NCBI GenBank assembly: GCA_020345785.1
Contig: CP070771.1
Location: 6,100,494-6,114,929 of the forward strand
Reading direction: 5' to 3'
DNA: 14,436 nt
Source: Desulfobacterales bacterium
GTDB taxonomy: Bacteria > Desulfobacterota > Desulfobacteria > Desulfobacterales > JAFDCJ01
The position numbers and the translations under genes are program-made. A model generated the notes under the pieces. It was not told the origin of the DNA. It did no database searches and was given only the letters and a program-made list of their open reading frames with translations. The number at the start of each line of letters is the position of its first letter. Within the stretch, counting starts at the first letter, position 1. Shown one piece after another: positions 12,777 through 14,436 of the stretch.

Positions 12777-14436
12777 ATGGCTGCAACGAATTGGCCTACT
12801 CCCAACTGGCCGGAGGGCGTTCCGCAGGATGTAACCGATTACGATAAACCGCTGTTTTCTGTTCTGGACGATGCTGCCCGGGATTATCCCAACCAGGTTT
12901 ATACGATATTCAATGATGCCTCACGAACGTTCGCCCAGGTAAAGGATACGGCTGACAGGGTGGCAAATTGTTTGGCCGCGCACGGCATTCAAAAGGGGGA
13001 CCGGGTGGCTGTTTTTTTGCCGAATCTGCCCCATTACCCGGCTATATTTTTCGGTATTCTCAGAGCCGGTGCCGTTTGCGTAACCTGCAATCCCCTATAT
13101 ACTCCCAACGAACTGAATTATCAGCTGAAAGATTCCGGCGCCAAAGCCGTCTTTTGCATGGATCATCCCCAATTTTACCCGACGACGGTTGAAGCCGTCC
13201 GGGGAACGGGCGTTGAAACAGTGATTATTTGCGGCGTTAAATCATATCTGCCGTTTCTCAAGGGGTTTCTTGGCGGACTGCTGGGCAAAATTCCCAAGGC
13301 TGATAAATACGAATCCGGCCATTTATTTTTTGACGACGCTGTGGCCGCGGCAACACCGCAGCCGCCTGCAGTGTCCGTCGATCCTGCCGAAGACCTGGCG
13401 CTTATTATTTATACCGGCGGTACCACGGGAGTCCCCAAAGGCGCGGCTCTGACGCACAGCAATTTTGTTTATGATTTGACGGCCGCCAACGAGTGGATTC
13501 GTCTGGTGCATGAACCCGGTGCCGAGGCGGAAAAAACACGCAAAGGCGGATTTCACACGTACCTCGGTGTTTTGCCATGGTACCACAGTTTCGGCTTGAC
13601 TTGTGCCCTACTTTCCGCCTGCTCAACCGGCAGCAAACTGATTTGCGTGCCGGACCCCCGCGCCGGCAATCCGCCATTTACCGAAGTTTTAAAAATCGTC
13701 CAGAAACATCGTCCGACCGTCATGCCCGCCGTCCCTACGATCTTCGTCGCTTTTACGAATCACCCCCATCTCGATCAGTATGATCTGAGTTCGCTTATGG
13801 GGTGTTTTTCCGGCGGCGCCCCCCTTCCGCCCGAAGTCTGCCGCCAGTTTGAAGAAAAAACCGGCTCAGTTATTTTTGAGGGCTACGGCTTGAGTGAAAC
13901 CGCACCGATCGCCACGGTCAACCCCACGAATCAGGAGCAGCGTAAGATCGGCACCATTGGTTTCCCCATACCCGGCACGGATATCAAAATACTGGACCTC
14001 GATACCGGAACCAAAGAACTGCCCCGGGGCGAGGACGGTGAGATCGCCATCTGCGGACCTCAGGTTATGCAAGGCTACTGGAACAAACCGGAAGAAAATG
14101 AAAAAGTATTTCGTGAGGTTGACGGGAAACGTTATTTTCTGACCGGTGATATCGGTCATGTCGATGAAGATGGATACATTCTTATCACCGATCGTAAAAA
14201 GGATTTGGTGCTGGTCGGCGGATTCAATGTTTACCCGCGGGATGTGGAAGATATTCTTTTTAAACATCCCAAAGTGGCCTTGGCCGCCGTGGTCGGGGTG
14301 CCGGACGCCAAGAGTGGGGAAGTTGTTAAAGCCTACATTCAGCTCAAACCCGGCGAAACCGCCGGCGAGCAGGAAATTCTTGAGTTTTGTAAGGAGAACA
14401 TGGCCGGTTACAAGCGTCCCAAAATCATCGAGTTCA
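12777..14436 (+). CDS. AMP-forming long-chain acyl-CoA synthetase, FadD-like (partial)
   Basis: This ligase activates a fatty acid to acyl-AMP and then acyl-CoA. The window holds 553 codons and is cut before the stop. The AMP-binding phosphate loop YTGGTTGVPKG is at 212-222, GYGLSET at 369-375 and TGD at 456-458. The hinge segment DRKKDLVLVGGFNVYPRDVE is at 472-491. These are the standard ANL-superfamily core motifs. The sequence after YKRPK should hold the catalytic Lys of the C-terminal domain, which lies outside. An SD AGGAGG (12766-12771) is 5 nt from the ATG. The N-terminus and a gap before the P-loop with a hydrophobic stretch (FLKGFLGGLLGK, about 160-171) fit FadD-like medium- or long-chain enzymes, but chain-length preference is unknown. 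It may serve fatty acid degradation. Confidence 0.9.
   Translation, partial: MAATNWPTPNWPEGVPQDVTDYDKPLFSVLDDAARDYPNQVYTIFNDASRTFAQVKDTADRVANCLAAHGIQKGDRVAVFLPNLPHYPAIFFGILRAGAVCVTCNPLYTPNELNYQLKDSGAKAVFCMDHPQFYPTTVEAVRGTGVETVIICGVKSYLPFLKGFLGGLLGKIPKADKYESGHLFFDDAVAAATPQPPAVSVDPAEDLALIIYTGGTTGVPKGAALTHSNFVYDLTAANEWIRLVHEPGAEAEKTRKGGFHTYLGVLPWYHSFGLTCALLSACSTGSKLICVPDPRAGNPPFTEVLKIVQKHRPTVMPAVPTIFVAFTNHPHLDQYDLSSLMGCFSGGAPLPPEVCRQFEEKTGSVIFEGYGLSETAPIATVNPTNQEQRKIGTIGFPIPGTDIKILDLDTGTKELPRGEDGEIAICGPQVMQGYWNKPEENEKVFREVDGKRYFLTGDIGHVDEDGYILITDRKKDLVLVGGFNVYPRDVEDILFKHPKVALAAVVGVPDAKSGEVVKAYIQLKPGETAGEQEILEFCKENMAGYKRPKIIEF

Noticed and set aside
1..14436. tRNA or rRNA genes
   Set aside because: No cloverleaf with TTCGA-type arm and CCA-ready acceptor stem was recognised in any spacer.
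1..14436. Anti-phage, toxin-antitoxin or biosynthetic gene cluster
   Set aside because: No nuclease, transposase, reverse transcriptase, short toxin/antitoxin pair or tailoring enzyme set is present.

Overview
The window looks like chromosomal DNA from an anaerobic, mid-GC bacterium. I would guess a Desulfobacterota (Desulfobacterales-like) genome. Reasons: a class III (oxygen-sensitive) ribonucleotide reductase with its activase, a Tat-exported metallo-beta-lactamase-fold protein, an acyl-CoA synthetase, and gene borders full of short degenerate repeats of the kind I associate with that group. The lineage is an inference; no rRNA or tRNA gene is present to settle it.

Layout. 1-515 (minus): 5' part of a UlaG/UPF0173-type metal-dependent hydrolase. 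1099-1959 (plus): proC. 2200-2769 (plus): a Nudix hydrolase of CoA-pyrophosphatase type, converging on a small two-helix membrane protein (2811-3059, minus). 3434-4363 (plus): a ChaN-like lipoprotein. 4778-5680 (plus): a class IV (branched-chain-like) aminotransferase. 6014-8116 and 8348-9046 (plus): nrdD and nrdG. 9133-9507 and 9547-10590 (minus): dgkA downstream of a Tat-signal MBL-fold protein. 11073-11567 and 11578-12336 (plus): a compact pair, an anchored NTF2/DUF4878-like protein and an HD-domain protein. 12777 to the window end (plus): a FadD-like acyl-CoA synthetase, cut by the edge.

Regulation is best supported at nrdD. Two NrdR-box-like palindromes lie between the aminotransferase stop and nrdD, one of them exactly between a -35 and a -10 element, followed by a leader of about 270 nt with several possible hairpins. 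The Tat-MBL gene has a promoter, a 26-codon reading frame with a good Shine-Dalgarno, and a strong intrinsic terminator inside that frame, all upstream of the gene; this is the arrangement of a leader-peptide attenuator and is the most interesting lead here.

The intergenic spaces carry several repeat families: a 39-nt direct repeat linked to a MITE-like element with 13-bp inverted ends (1992-2030, 3304-3400); an inverted array of CACGAAA units (2077-2156); a composite block with a 25-nt perfect repeat plus 9-bp tandem arrays, present before both the aminotransferase and nrdG; inverted 13-mers flanking nrdG; and an A-rich inverted repeat before the acyl-CoA synthetase. I see no phage, IS transposase, CRISPR array, toxin-antitoxin or defence locus. 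The genes are mostly housekeeping and I do not find a convincing new multi-gene system.
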